Under the pieces are notes generated by a model, which searched no databases, had not been told where the DNA came from, and saw nothing but the letters and a program-made list of their open reading frames with translations. From positions 744,001 through 808,000 of the forward strand of contig OZ037874.1 in assembly GCA_964035575.1 (NCBI GenBank): a stretch of DNA of 64,000 nucleotides. Direction: 5' to 3'. Source of the stretch: Rhynchopus sp. YZ270_cl-10. Lineage: Eukaryota > Euglenozoa > Diplonemea > Diplonemida > Diplonemidae. The translations under genes and the position numbers were made by a program. Below, in pieces: positions 50,356 to 61,300 of this stretch (position 1 is the stretch's first letter; the number at the start of each line of letters is the position of its first letter).

Positions 50356-50712
50356 AATGGGGGGGAGGGGTGTTTGAGACCGCATCTTTCGCTTACAATA
50401 CGGTAGCAGTACTGCAATGCTGGCAGTATGGGAGGTGTCTGTAATACCAACGCACCCCCCTTTTTTTTTTGTGATAAATTGTTAGAGTAGTGATGTAGTT
50501 TCCTCGGGGTTGGTGTGGCGGCAGTTTGTGCAAATCTCCACTTTTTTTTCAGTTTTTTTTTTTTGTCACAGAACCGTCAATACTATAATTGTCATTGCGG
50601 GACACCTGCAAGGGAGTTGATGTGTGGCGCTTTTGTTAGGATATATTTTCTGTACTTTTATTTCATTTTTAAAAAATTAGAGGGTGTGTGGGGGCGTTAC
50701 CCAAGGGTAGGT
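50356..50712. other. Spacer without recognisable gene
   Basis: Contains a short CAGTACTGCAATGCTGGCAG motif near 50408 similar to part of the 28642 hairpin, and T-runs. Nothing else seen. Confidence 0.4.
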
Positions 50713-50714
50713 TA

Positions 50715-50921
50715 GGGCAGTGATGGCAGGATACGAGGATACGGGAGGATACGGATACGGATACGGATACGGCGGATACGGGATACGTAAGGATACGTTA
50801 AGGATTGTTAAGGATTTGGGATACAGGATACAGGATACGTGCGATACTGTATCCGTATCCGTATCCGTATCCCTAATCCTGGGATACGACCGTATCCTAC
50901 CGTATCCTGCCATCACTGGGT
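50715..50921. mobile_element. 207-bp MITE built from GGATAC units, TA-flanked
   Basis: TA at 50713-50714 and 50922-50923 borders ends that share CAGTGATGGCAGGATACG and its complement. The left arm is a series of GGATAC(G) hexamer units, the right arm GTATCC units, so the whole folds back. The terminal three bases do not match (GGG against ACC). Confidence 0.8.
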
Positions 50922-50923
50922 TA

Positions 50924-51428
50924 GGGGGGGTCATAAAATAGATTGGTGCAGAGAGACCTCCGTGAGATAGTTCAAATCAGTGTTTTCGCCAAGGGGTGTT
51001 GGGGGGGGGTCCCGAGAAAAATGGGGTTTTGGAGGTTGTAGATGACCCCTCCCGTGGTCATGTGACCCCACCGTGCAGAGCATTTGGCTCGCGGTGTATC
51101 GACTGACAATGAAAGTAGTAAATACGGTCATCCTCCTTAATGGAGCTTCCAAGCTCCTCCTCCATCAGAAATGCTGCCCGTATCGCGTCGTCAATCACAG
51201 GGTTTTCTATGACAGCTCTTAATCCTCTCTCCACTCTGTGTCTGACAGGGAGACGCCCGTGAAGCGCGACGACCGCTTTTGTGGGGGGGGGATTTCTTTT
51301 CTTGTTTTTTTTTTGGGGTCTTTTCGATGGCCCCGCCAATTCCTGGAACCCCATATCCTGGCGAAAACACTGTCAAGTAATTTAAAACAAAACAACGGTG
51401 GAAGTCAACATAGAATGTAACATACGTA
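50924..51428. other. Unique spacer before the segmental duplication
   Basis: Contains CATGTGACCCCACCGTGCAG, the complement of part of the 41760/42355 repeat, and G/T-runs. No gene recognised. Confidence 0.45.
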
Positions 51429-54400
51429 TTTTCCACCCCACCTGTGCTTTCCTTTGTCTCTCCCCTGTTCCTGCTTTGCCCCAAAGCCTGGACCCATCTC
51501 CACCCAAACACGAATTCTTGCAGCATTTCATACACACACAAAAGTAACAAAGACAAAAGCATAAACAAAAGCGAAAACTCGCAACAAAGAAGGAAGAAGC
51601 AGTAAGGCAGGGCCAGGAACCACACCCAGCAGGCAGGGAACATACAATGCACAGACTAGTGTGCATACTGTGGTGTGCTGCAGCCGTGCTTGCTGCGGGC
51701 ACACCGTTGGAGAAGTCCTCGAACAAGCCCTTTGACCCCGAGTCGTTCTCGTCTGACTTCTCTGCACTGACGGAGAGCTTCAAGGCAAAGGCCATCAGCG
51801 CAGTGTCGGACGAGGTGGCGTCGTACATGGACGAAATTGGGGTGACTGCGCTGCTCAACGGCATTGTTGACTCAAATCTGGGACAGTACCTGAACCAGTC
51901 TGCAGTGGCTCTTGACGACATGGTTGACTACTTTGCGGACTCGTCTGTGAAGGACAGACTTGAGGGGGCAGTGAACAAAGTTACCGGGAAGCTTGTGACG
52001 AACCTGAAGGAGCTTGCTGGTCTTGTGAGCCCGTCGAAGTCATCAGGAAACACAGCCGCTGCGGACAAGCGGACAGCCACTGCACAGGCAGGCTCGATTG
52101 GGGATGTGGTGGTGGCGACAGTGGGGTTGGGGATCTCGCCGTCGGTGAAGACTGCGACGTACAAGGGGCAGGACTTCTCTGCGTCGTGGTCGGCTGGGTT
52201 CCACTTCCAGGTGGGGATGGACATTGCAACGATGTCTGATGCTGTGGTGGCGCTTGGTGGTGGTGCTTCTGTTGGGTTCACTGCTGGGGAACTTCCGGAC
52301 GTCACGAAGGCCGACCCCGCAGCCGGAAACGAGGCAGCAAGACAGAAGGCAACGCTTTCCCGCATGGCATCGGTGCTGTCCGGAGAGGAGGAGGGTGCAG
52401 AAGAGTCGGGCCTGCTGAGCAAGCTTGACGACGACCTTGAGGCCACAATCGGTCTTGACTTCTTCGCATCTGCAGAGGACCTGACAGGGTTTGCATACAA
52501 GGTGAGCGTCACACTGCCCGAGTTCTCGCACATCAAGGAGCTGCACGTGTACCTGAGCCACCCGCAGTGGGGGTGTCTCTCAGTCAACCCTTCTGCGATG
52601 TACGCACCTGTTGTGTCTGGGTGGGGCATCACGCTGTACTCCGGAAAGCCGTCTGGGATGCTGGCTGCGGCACCTGGGCTGTGGAGCAGTCTGGACGCTG
52701 CGTCGACTGAGATGGCGGACCTGAAGGGGAAGTGGGATTCCAAGTGGGGTGCTGGTGCGCTGATGGTTGGGGACACCATGACGATTGCGAGCACAGGATC
52801 GCTGGACCTGAGCCGCAGTGCCTGCACAGCAAAGAAGACAGTGACGGACGCGGGGTCTGACCCGTCCGCGGATGTCATCAAGAAGATAACAAGCGTGTCG
52901 AACGACGTTGCAAACAAGGTGGCCGACGTTGTGTCCTTCATCGAGACGTCGAAGGCCCTGATTCTGGACGCGTCCTTCACTGTGCCGTTCTGTGTGGGTG
53001 AGTGCAGCGCCACACCGTACAGCGACGAGTCTTCCTTGTCAGGAAGCGCCACTCTGAAGTTCACTGCAGACCACAACGGCGGTGAGGTGGACCTGTACGT
53101 GGACGGGATCACCTTCGGCGGACTCACAACTGTGATTGCTGAGCCGCTTCCTCATGCTGCGAAGGAGGTTCTGATCGACATGATGCAGCCGCTGGCGGGC
53201 CTTGGCCTTGGGAAGTCGAGTGTGATTGTGACGGTGACGAGCGAAGGTGTGTCTGTGACTGCTGCAGGAAGCCCGTCGTTCCCTGCCTCGTCTGGGACGA
53301 GTGCGTTTGAGGCTGTCCTGAGGACGATTTCCGATGCGGTTGTGGAGCTGAAGGCAAGCATGACCTACAGTGGCGCTGCGTCACTGGAGCTGGATGTGGG
53401 CACACCGCCGTCCACCTCAAAGGGGACGCTTGCCGTTGTGAGCGAGGACGGAAAAGAAGGGTTTGCGCTGTTTGCGAAGGCTGCGGATGTGGGTGAGTTG
53501 GACGTTGGTGTGTCCCTCCCACTCAGAATCTGTGTCGGGTCGTGCTCGTCTGTGTCGCCACAGTACCTGCACCTCAAGGGGACACTTGCTCTGGAGCTGA
53601 GTGGCGAGGAGCAGAACGTGGAAGGTGAGCTTGTGATGGATGGGTGGTGGAACAAGGCTTTTGACGTCCCCTTTGTGAACATTGCGGACATCATCCTGGG
53701 CCTTGCAATGAACCTGGAGACGTTCCTGCCGTCGAAGCTGGACCTGGGTGGTGCTGTGTGTCTGGGGAAGTCGCAGGACTGTGAGGCCAGCACCGGCACG
53801 TACGTGAAGGGAAGAGCCTACGTTGGGCTTGACCTGGCAGCACCCGAGAACAGCTACTACATCATGATGATCAGCAAGCTCACTGTGGGCACGATCTTCG
53901 ACCTGATTGGGGAGTACTCCTCCTTTGTGAAGGACCTCGACATTGACGGCAAATTCCCAGCACTGGCCGAGTCTGGGATCTACCCGTACGACGCTGACGC
54001 GCAATGCACGGGACAGAGCGGGACGGGCGCACCCCACACCTTTGACAAGAGCTGCTACGCGTACATGTCGTTCAACGGTGCGGGTGAGGACAAGACACTG
54101 ACCTTCAAGGATGGTGAGCTGGTGATCCCGAATGGTGTTGCCTTCTCGGGGAAGATCGACTTCTTTGGGTGGAACTTCGGTGTGCAGGCACACGTGACGG
54201 AGACGAAGTTTGACATGGCAGCAACGATGGACAAGGTGGACTTTGCGATTGGCGGTGTGAAGATCATGGAGATCGGGAAGGCCCCGTCCGCCACGTCTCC
54301 GTCCGAGGTGTCGGGTGGTGCCTACTTCCACGTTGTGGCCGACTCTGGTGCGATCCTGCTGAACATCGAGGGTGCCTTCGCAATCCCTGTCCTGCGCTCC

Positions 54401-57124
54401 TACGGCTACATGAACATTGAGCTGAACTCAAAGATCTTCAGCTTCACGTCTGACATGCACCTCTTCGACGGTGCACTGACCTCGAAGACGTCTGTGCAGT
54501 GGAACTGGGACCTGACGTACTTCAAGGCACAGATGGAGGACATCAGCTTTGGTGGGGTTGTTGTTGTGAAGGACGTGCACTTTGAGTACAACTCGGCTGC
54601 GTCGTCCATTGACCTGGGTGTCTCGATCTCTGTCCTCTCCATTGTGTCTGTGGCAGCTGACCTGCAGATCAAGGGAGACCAGATTGCGTTTGACGTGTCT
54701 GCGGACCTGGCACTCGTCACGATCAGTGTTTCGGGCACGGCGGAGATTGCGACACCGTTCCACGACTCGCACTTTACGCTGCACGTCTCTGTGTCTGCGG
54801 GGGGTGTGGCGAAGGCGATTTTCGACGCCGGTAAGAAGGCATGTGAAGCTGTGGCTGCGACTGCGACGAAGGCGTGGGACGGTCTTTACAATGGCATGAG
54901 TGCTGAGGCGAGTGCGATCAAGCACTTGTTCTCCTCCGCACTGTCGAGCATGGCGCACGAGGCAGAAGAGCTGATGCACGACATCAGCAAGTTCTTCAGC
55001 GACGTGATGGGTGCGCTCAACTCGATCCCCCTCTTGGGGAGTGTGTTTGGAGCTTTGGGAGACTTTGCCGGAGGGATCTCAAACGTGGCGAACAGCCTCT
55101 TTGGGACGACGTCAAGCTCGCACATTGTGACAACATCTGATCGCAACGAGTACGGCTGCTACTACAAGTACCAGAGCACCCATGTGTGCCACCACTACTT
55201 GTTCTACTCCAGCTGCCACTACGACAACGGGAAGTGGTTCCCCGACCGTCTGTGCATGATCAGGGTGGCCATTGCTGCACAGCAAGTCAAGATCCACGGT
55301 CTCAAGGGACAGATCTTGCAGGTTCAGCTCGCAGGGTCGAAGGCTGTCAACAAAGGTCTCAGCGACTTCGTCTCTGGTGCGTCTCTGCAGTACCCGGAGG
55401 TACAAAACTTCAGCAGCACCTACCCGATGGACAAGCCAATGCCGACTGTTGCAGCGAAGGTGAGGGTCAGCCAGCTCACGTCGAACGGGATTGAGCACGG
55501 TGTGGAGATGACAAAGGACATCCTCATCAACCCTTCCACGGAAGCGTCCCTGGCAGCGTCGCACAACAGTGCAACGGAGTACCTTGCCAAGGAGGCAGCT
55601 AGCTTCACCGTCAACGGCCAGAACCCTACCAGAAACGGAGTGAGCCACAGTGAGCTGCTGTCGCTCCAGAACCAGCTCACAGCCGCAGCAGTCAAGCTGT
55701 CGCAGTACATGTTCGACGAGGTCAAGGTGGAGAGTGAGGAGCGCCATGCTGAGGCGCTTGTCCGTGACGCAGATGTGCTCGCAGGCAACGATGGCGACGA
55801 CGACAACACCACCACAACCAACAGCACCGGAAGTGGCTACTTCCCAGAGTTCTCTCGCCCCATCCTGCAGCACACCAAGCACCGTGAGTCGGTGTCGCCG
55901 TGTGTGGACGTGACGGCTGTCCTGGAGAAGCAGCAGCCACACTTCCGCCACGTGGACAAGCACTGCAAGAAAGGTACCACCGTGCACCTGCGGTCTGTGG
56001 AGGCGCTGTCAGACTTTGACACCTGCGAGCACGTCTCGAAGCACAAGGTGGAGTGGGTTGGTGTGGACGGGTGTGGCGGGGTGAGCGAGCCAGTCTACAC
56101 TGTTGTGTTCCGTTCGCACGGGATGCCGTCGTTTGTGTCGGTGCCAGACTACTACATTGTGGGGCGTCTTGGTGACGAGAGCGGGCCGCGCACAACTGGC
56201 TCTGCGGGTGGGATGGGCGAGTGTGGTGCAAACGTGACGATGACGTACGAGGACTCTGAGCCGCACATGGTGTCGGGTTCGTTCTGGAAGGTGGTGCGCA
56301 CGTGGACGACAGCACTGGACGTGCCCGCACACTGCACACGTGCACAGTCGCGCCCTGTGTCGAAGGAGCAGACGATTCTGTTCGGGAACTCGGACCGGAA
56401 TGTGGAGGACCTGTCGTGGGCTGGGGTTGAGGCGGACGTTGCGGCTGCGACTGGCGAGGGTGTGAGCCGTGTGCGGATTGCGTCGAGGCACGGTGGCTAC
56501 GTGGGGATGAGTGCGGACGGGGACAGCGTTGTGCGCACGGACGGGCGTGGTGTGGACTCCGTGTGGTGCCTGACGCCAACACGTGCAGCAGGGATGTTCA
56601 AGATGAGTGCGACGGGTGCGGGCTGCCTGCTTGGGACGGACGGAGGTGCTGTTGTGTGTGAGGCGAAGGGCGCAGGCTACGCGGGTGCTGACGTGCTCTT
56701 CGCCACTGGTGCGGCGAAGCAGGTGGGTGCCGTGAAGCAGCACTTCCTCAACGTGCAGCTCCACCGCGGCCTCTGTCTGGCGGTCGACCCTTTCCGCAAC
56801 TCTGGTGCCTTCACTGCGGCCTGCACCGGTGCAGGCAGCGGCAACGACTTCTACATTGAGACACTGCAGTCTGGCCTGAAGCACTGCTAGGGTGTGGTGG
56901 TGTGCACATAGAACAAGTAGACACCTGGTCACACTTCTTTTGATGTTGCGTTGTTTTGTTTTGTTTTATTTGTGTTTTTTGTACTTTTACAACTGACCTC
57001 CCTTCTCCCTTGACCCCTGCACGAAGCCATGCAACCAGCCTCACAAGGATGTTTTACCTTGCTGCAGTTAGTTCACTCACCTGGTGCCTTAGAACCACTG
57101 GACAGGGACGTCTTATCGTCCGAC
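51429..57124 (+). repeat. Segmental duplication, copy 1
   Basis: Homologous to 58306-64000 with an offset of 6,876 bp. The left edge is at TTTTCCACCCC; left of it the two flanks are unrelated. The right edge is not reached, because the window ends while both copies still match. By eye about 20 base differences, all before about 54313; the remaining 2.8 kb look identical. Confidence 0.92.
51647..56890 (+). CDS. Large secreted protein with C-terminal beta-trefoil-like region, copy 1
   Basis: 1,747 aa. Signal peptide (1-17, ending VLAAG). No C-terminal membrane helix, so probably released or retained by other means. The N-terminal two-thirds are rich in beta strands, with two related Cys-containing segments (VPFCVGECS near 446 and LRICVGSCS near 627) suggesting repeated modules. 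An amphipathic Ala/Ser-rich part (about 1050-1150) precedes a Cys/Tyr/His-rich stretch (YGCYYKYQSTHVCHHY, about 1168). Near 1380 is a short Asn/Thr linker (DDDNTTTTNSTGSG) with potential N-glycosylation. The last 150 residues (VRIASRHGGYVGMSADGD and following) look like fascin/FRG1-type beta-trefoil repeats. No named family recognised. The 5' flank from 51429 is shared with copy 2. Single frame, no intron. Confidence 0.85.
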   Translation: MHRLVCILWCAAAVLAAGTPLEKSSNKPFDPESFSSDFSALTESFKAKAISAVSDEVASYMDEIGVTALLNGIVDSNLGQYLNQSAVALDDMVDYFADSSVKDRLEGAVNKVTGKLVTNLKELAGLVSPSKSSGNTAAADKRTATAQAGSIGDVVVATVGLGISPSVKTATYKGQDFSASWSAGFHFQVGMDIATMSDAVVALGGGASVGFTAGELPDVTKADPAAGNEAARQKATLSRMASVLSGEEEGAEESGLLSKLDDDLEATIGLDFFASAEDLTGFAYKVSVTLPEFSHIKELHVYLSHPQWGCLSVNPSAMYAPVVSGWGITLYSGKPSGMLAAAPGLWSSLDAASTEMADLKGKWDSKWGAGALMVGDTMTIASTGSLDLSRSACTAKKTVTDAGSDPSADVIKKITSVSNDVANKVADVVSFIETSKALILDASFTVPFCVGECSATPYSDESSLSGSATLKFTADHNGGEVDLYVDGITFGGLTTVIAEPLPHAAKEVLIDMMQPLAGLGLGKSSVIVTVTSEGVSVTAAGSPSFPASSGTSAFEAVLRTISDAVVELKASMTYSGAASLELDVGTPPSTSKGTLAVVSEDGKEGFALFAKAADVGELDVGVSLPLRICVGSCSSVSPQYLHLKGTLALELSGEEQNVEGELVMDGWWNKAFDVPFVNIADIILGLAMNLETFLPSKLDLGGAVCLGKSQDCEASTGTYVKGRAYVGLDLAAPENSYYIMMISKLTVGTIFDLIGEYSSFVKDLDIDGKFPALAESGIYPYDADAQCTGQSGTGAPHTFDKSCYAYMSFNGAGEDKTLTFKDGELVIPNGVAFSGKIDFFGWNFGVQAHVTETKFDMAATMDKVDFAIGGVKIMEIGKAPSATSPSEVSGGAYFHVVADSGAILLNIEGAFAIPVLRSYGYMNIELNSKIFSFTSDMHLFDGALTSKTSVQWNWDLTYFKAQMEDISFGGVVVVKDVHFEYNSAASSIDLGVSISVLSIVSVAADLQIKGDQIAFDVSADLALVTISVSGTAEIATPFHDSHFTLHVSVSAGGVAKAIFDAGKKACEAVAATATKAWDGLYNGMSAEASAIKHLFSSALSSMAHEAEELMHDISKFFSDVMGALNSIPLLGSVFGALGDFAGGISNVANSLFGTTSSSHIVTTSDRNEYGCYYKYQSTHVCHHYLFYSSCHYDNGKWFPDRLCMIRVAIAAQQVKIHGLKGQILQVQLAGSKAVNKGLSDFVSGASLQYPEVQNFSSTYPMDKPMPTVAAKVRVSQLTSNGIEHGVEMTKDILINPSTEASLAASHNSATEYLAKEAASFTVNGQNPTRNGVSHSELLSLQNQLTAAAVKLSQYMFDEVKVESEERHAEALVRDADVLAGNDGDDDNTTTTNSTGSGYFPEFSRPILQHTKHRESVSPCVDVTAVLEKQQPHFRHVDKHCKKGTTVHLRSVEALSDFDTCEHVSKHKVEWVGVDGCGGVSEPVYTVVFRSHGMPSFVSVPDYYIVGRLGDESGPRTTGSAGGMGECGANVTMTYEDSEPHMVSGSFWKVVRTWTTALDVPAHCTRAQSRPVSKEQTILFGNSDRNVEDLSWAGVEADVAAATGEGVSRVRIASRHGGYVGMSADGDSVVRTDGRGVDSVWCLTPTRAAGMFKMSATGAGCLLGTDGGAVVCEAKGAGYAGADVLFATGAAKQVGAVKQHFLNVQLHRGLCLAVDPFRNSGAFTAACTGAGSGNDFYIETLQSGLKHC

Positions 57125-58305
57125 AGTGTGTGTGCAGTGCTGCTGTGTGTGACCACGTGTCACACTGGCAGTGTACTCTGCATAAAAGCACATACGAAAA
57201 GAAAAAATACGAAATATTCAGAAACGGGTGTTTGCTGAACGTTGAAAACAGCTGGTTGCTGTTACTGTTGTTGTTGGTACTTGGTGTGGTTGGTTCTGGT
57301 TTGTGTGCAGGGTGTTAGTTCCCTTCTGGTTCTTTGTTTTCTTTGAGGTTCGATAACCTGCGGAGTGTCAGTGCCTGCGTCGCAGAGATGTTTGCACTAT
57401 CAACTTCACTTTTTTATTTTTCTGTTTTCCCGTGTCGTGCATCTGATCACGTAACCTCGTGCGCTCGGATGCATTTTTAATTTGCTGGGCGAAAACCAAA
57501 TTTTCGTCCTTTCTTTTCACGTTACACGAACCAGTCGCTCCTCTCCTTCCCTCTTCCTATGTTTGATGCAGATTCACAGAAAATCGCCATCATTTCCTCT
57601 CCTTTTTCGGGTTGCCAAACAGGCCAGATCAGACGCTTATTTCTCCTTTTCACTAAAGTTGAGTTGAAACAAATTCTTCTCTTCGTTTCAGAAAAGGTTG
57701 CTACATATTTTTTGTTCTTTCAAACGCACTGAGAGGTGCATTCATTTCATTCAAGTAAAAAGAAACCATTTTGCGATGTCTTGTTGATGTGGTGAAGGGG
57801 CGGTAGCTGCCCTTTCCCTTTCCCTTTGCTTTCTGGATCCCTCTCAGTAGCCTGTCGTGCACTGCTCTTGGGAAGACTGCAAAGTGACACACACGTTTCA
57901 AAGCGAACGAGACTGCGTGGTGGGGATGAACGTACATTGAAATAGTTTCCCTGTCTGTGTTCTGTTGCAAGTCAAAGCCTCCCACTCCACACCCACACCC
58001 TCCCTTACCCACACATCCATATTCACATTCACTCCCCCACCCGTTTCCTTCGGTTTACAGCAAAACACCACTTTTCTTGTGCAACTACACAGAAAACAGA
58101 AAGGTGGGAGCAGTGCGAGATTCTCTTTTATTTGTGGATGAGTTGTTACGAAAGAGCATTCGCGTTGTTACCGTTGTTTAATTTTCTTTTCTTCTTTCCA
58201 TTTTTCTTTTTGTTGTTTGCTGACGGACCACTGTCTCAAGAGAAGGTAGCTTTACACGAAGCCGACAGGCGAGACAGTTTAAAAAGGAAGAAAAACTAAA
58301 GTCTG
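57125..58305. other. Spacer between the duplicated units
   Basis: Copy-1 sequence after the point where the window ends in copy 2, so part may also be duplicated. 57345-57414 is the fullest copy of the box-B-like family: AGGTTCGATAACCTGCGGAG, GTGTCAGTGCCTGCGTC, GTTTGCACTATCAACTTC, T-run. No gene seen. Confidence 0.55.
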
Positions 58306-61300
58306 TTTTCCACCCCCCTGTGCTTTCCTTTGTCTCTCCCCTGTTCCTGCTTTGCCCCAAAGCCTGGACCCATCTCCACCCAAACACGAATTCTTGCAGC
58401 ATTTCATACACACACAAAAGTAACAAAGACAAAAGCATAAACAAAAGCGAAAACTCGCAACAAAGAAGGAAGAAGCAGTAAGGCAGGGCCAGGAACCACA
58501 CCCAGCAGGCAGGGAACATACAATGCACAGACTAGTGTGCATACTGTGGTGTGCTGCAGCCGTGCTTGCTGCGGGCACACCGTTGGAGAAGTCCTCGAAC
58601 AAGCCCTTTGACCCCGAGTCGTTCTCGTCTGACTTCTCTGCACTGACGGAGAGCTTCAAGGCAAAGGCCATCAGCGCAGTGTCGGACGAGGTGGCGTCGT
58701 ACATGGACGAAATTGGGGTGACTGGGCTGCTCAACGGCATTGTTGACTCAAATCTGGGACAGTACCTGGACCAGTCTGCAGTGGCTCTTGACGACATGGT
58801 TGACTACTTTGCGGACTCGTCTGTGAAGGACAGACTTGAGGGGGCAGTGAACAAAGTTACCGGGAAGCTTGTGACGAACCTGAAGGAGCTTGCTGGGCTT
58901 GTGAGCCCGTCGAAGTCATCAGGAAACACAGCAGCTGCAGGCAAGCGGACAGCCACTGCACAGGCAGGCTCGATTGGGGATGTGGTGGTGGCGACAGTGG
59001 GGTTGGGGATCTCGCCGTCGGTGAAGACTGCGACGTACAAGGGGCAGGACTTCTCTGCGTCGTGGTCGGCTGGGTTCCACTTCCAGGTGGGGATGGACAT
59101 TGCAACGATGTCTGATGCTGTGGTGGCACTTGGTGGTGGTGCTTCTGTTGGGTTCACTGCTGGGGAACTTCCGGACGTCACGAAGGCCGACCCCGCAGCC
59201 GGAAACGAAGCAGCAAGACAGAAGGCAACGCTTTCCCGCATGGCATCGGTGCTGTCCGGAGAGGAGGAGGGTGCAGAAGAGTCGGGCCTGCTGAGCAAGC
59301 TTGACGACGACCTTGAGGCCACAATCGGTCTTGACTTCTTCGCATCTGCAGAGGACCTGACAGGGTTTGCATACAAGGTGAGCGTCACACTGCCCGAGTT
59401 CTCGCACATCAAGGAGCTGCACGTGTACCTGAGCCACCCGCAGTGGGGGTGTCTCTCAGTCAACCCTTCTGCGATGTACGCACCTGTTGTGTCTGGGTGG
59501 GGCATCACGCTGTACTCCGGAAAGCCGTCTGGGATGCTGGCTGCGGCACCTGGGCTGTGGAGCAGTCTGGACGCTGCGTCGTCTGAGATGGCGGACCTGA
59601 AGGGGAAGTGGGATTCCAAGTGGGGTGCTGGTGCGCTGATGGTTGGGGACACCATTACGATTGCGAGCACAGGATCGCTGGACCTGAGCCGCAGTGCCTG
59701 CACAGCAAAGAAGACAGTGACGGACGCGGGGTCTGACCCGTCCGCGGATGTCATCAAGAAGATAACAAGCGTGTCGAACGACGTTGCAAACAAGGTGGCC
59801 GACGTTGTGTCCTTCATCGAGACGTCGAAGGCCCTGATTCTGGACGCGTCCTTCACTGTGCCGTTCTGTGTGGGTGAGTGCAGCGCCACACCGTACAACG
59901 ACGAGTCTTCCTTGTCAGGAAGCGCCACTCTGAAGTTCACTGCAGACCACAACGGCGGTGAGGTGGACCTGTACGTGGACGGGATCACCTTCGGCGGACT
60001 CACAACTGTGATTGCTGAGCCGCTTCCTCATGCTGCGAAGGAGGTTCTGATCGACATGATGCAGCCGCTGGCGGGCCTTGGCCTTGGGAAGTCGAGTGTG
60101 ATTGTGACGGTGACGAGCGAAGGTGTGTCTGTGACTGCTGCAGGAAGCCCGTCGTTCCCTGCCTCGTCTGGGACGAGTGCGTTTGAGGCTGTCCTGAGGA
60201 CGATTTCCGATGCGGTTGTGGAGCTGAAGGCAAGCATGACCTACAGTGGCGCTGCGTCACTGGAGCTGGATGTGGGCACACCGCCGTCCACCTCAAAGGG
60301 GACGCTTGCCGTTGTGAGCGAGGACGGAAAAGAAGGGTTTGCGCTGTTTGCGAAGGCTGCGGATGTGGGTGAGTTGGACGTTGGTGTGTCCCTCCCACTC
60401 AGAATCTGTGTCGGGTCGTGCTCGTCTGTGTCGCCACAGTACCTGCACCTCAAGGGGACACTTGCTCTGGAGCTGAGTGGCGAGGAGCAGAACGTGGAAG
60501 GTGAGCTTGTGATGGATGGGTGGTGGAACAAGGCTTTTGACGTCCCCTTTGTGAACATTGCGGACATCATCTTGGGCATCGCAATGAACCTGGAGACGTT
60601 CCTGCCGTCGAAGCTGGACCTGGGTGGTGCTGTGTGTCTGGGGAAGCCGCAGGACTGTGAGTCCAACACCGGCACGTACGTGAAGGGAAGAGCCTACGTT
60701 GGGCTTGACCTGGCAGCACCCGAGAACAGCTACTACATCATGATGATCAGCAAGCTCACTGTGGGCACGATCTTCGACCTGATCGGGGAGTACTCCTCCT
60801 TTGTGAAGGACCTTGACATTGACGGCAAATTCCCAGCACTGGCCGAGTCTGGGATCTACCCGTACGACGCTGACGCGCAATGCACGGGACAGAGCGGGAC
60901 GGGCGCACCCCACACCTTTGACAAGAGCTGCTACGCGTACATGTCGTTCAACGGTGCGGGTGAGGACAAGACACTGACCTTCAAGGATGGTGAGCTGGTG
61001 ATCCCGAATGGTGTTGCCTTCTCGGGGAAGATCGACTTCTTTGGGTGGAACTTCGGTGTGCAGGCACACGTGACGGAGACGAAGTTTGACATGGCAGCAA
61101 CGATGGACAAGGTGGACTTTGCGATTGGCGGTGTGAAGATCATGGAGATCGGGAAGGCCCCGTCCGCCACGTCTCCGTCCGAGGTGTCGGGCGGTGCCTA
61201 CTTCCACGTTGTGGCCGACTCTGGTGCGATCCTGCTGAACATCGAGGGTGCCTTCGCAATCCCTGTCCTGCGCTCCTACGGCTACATGAACATTGAGCTG

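Noticed and set aside
5054-50923. Ciliate-type internally eliminated sequences as explanation of the TA-bounded elements
   Set aside because: The ends do not follow the TAYAG consensus and no element interrupts a coding exon; MITEs explain them more simply.
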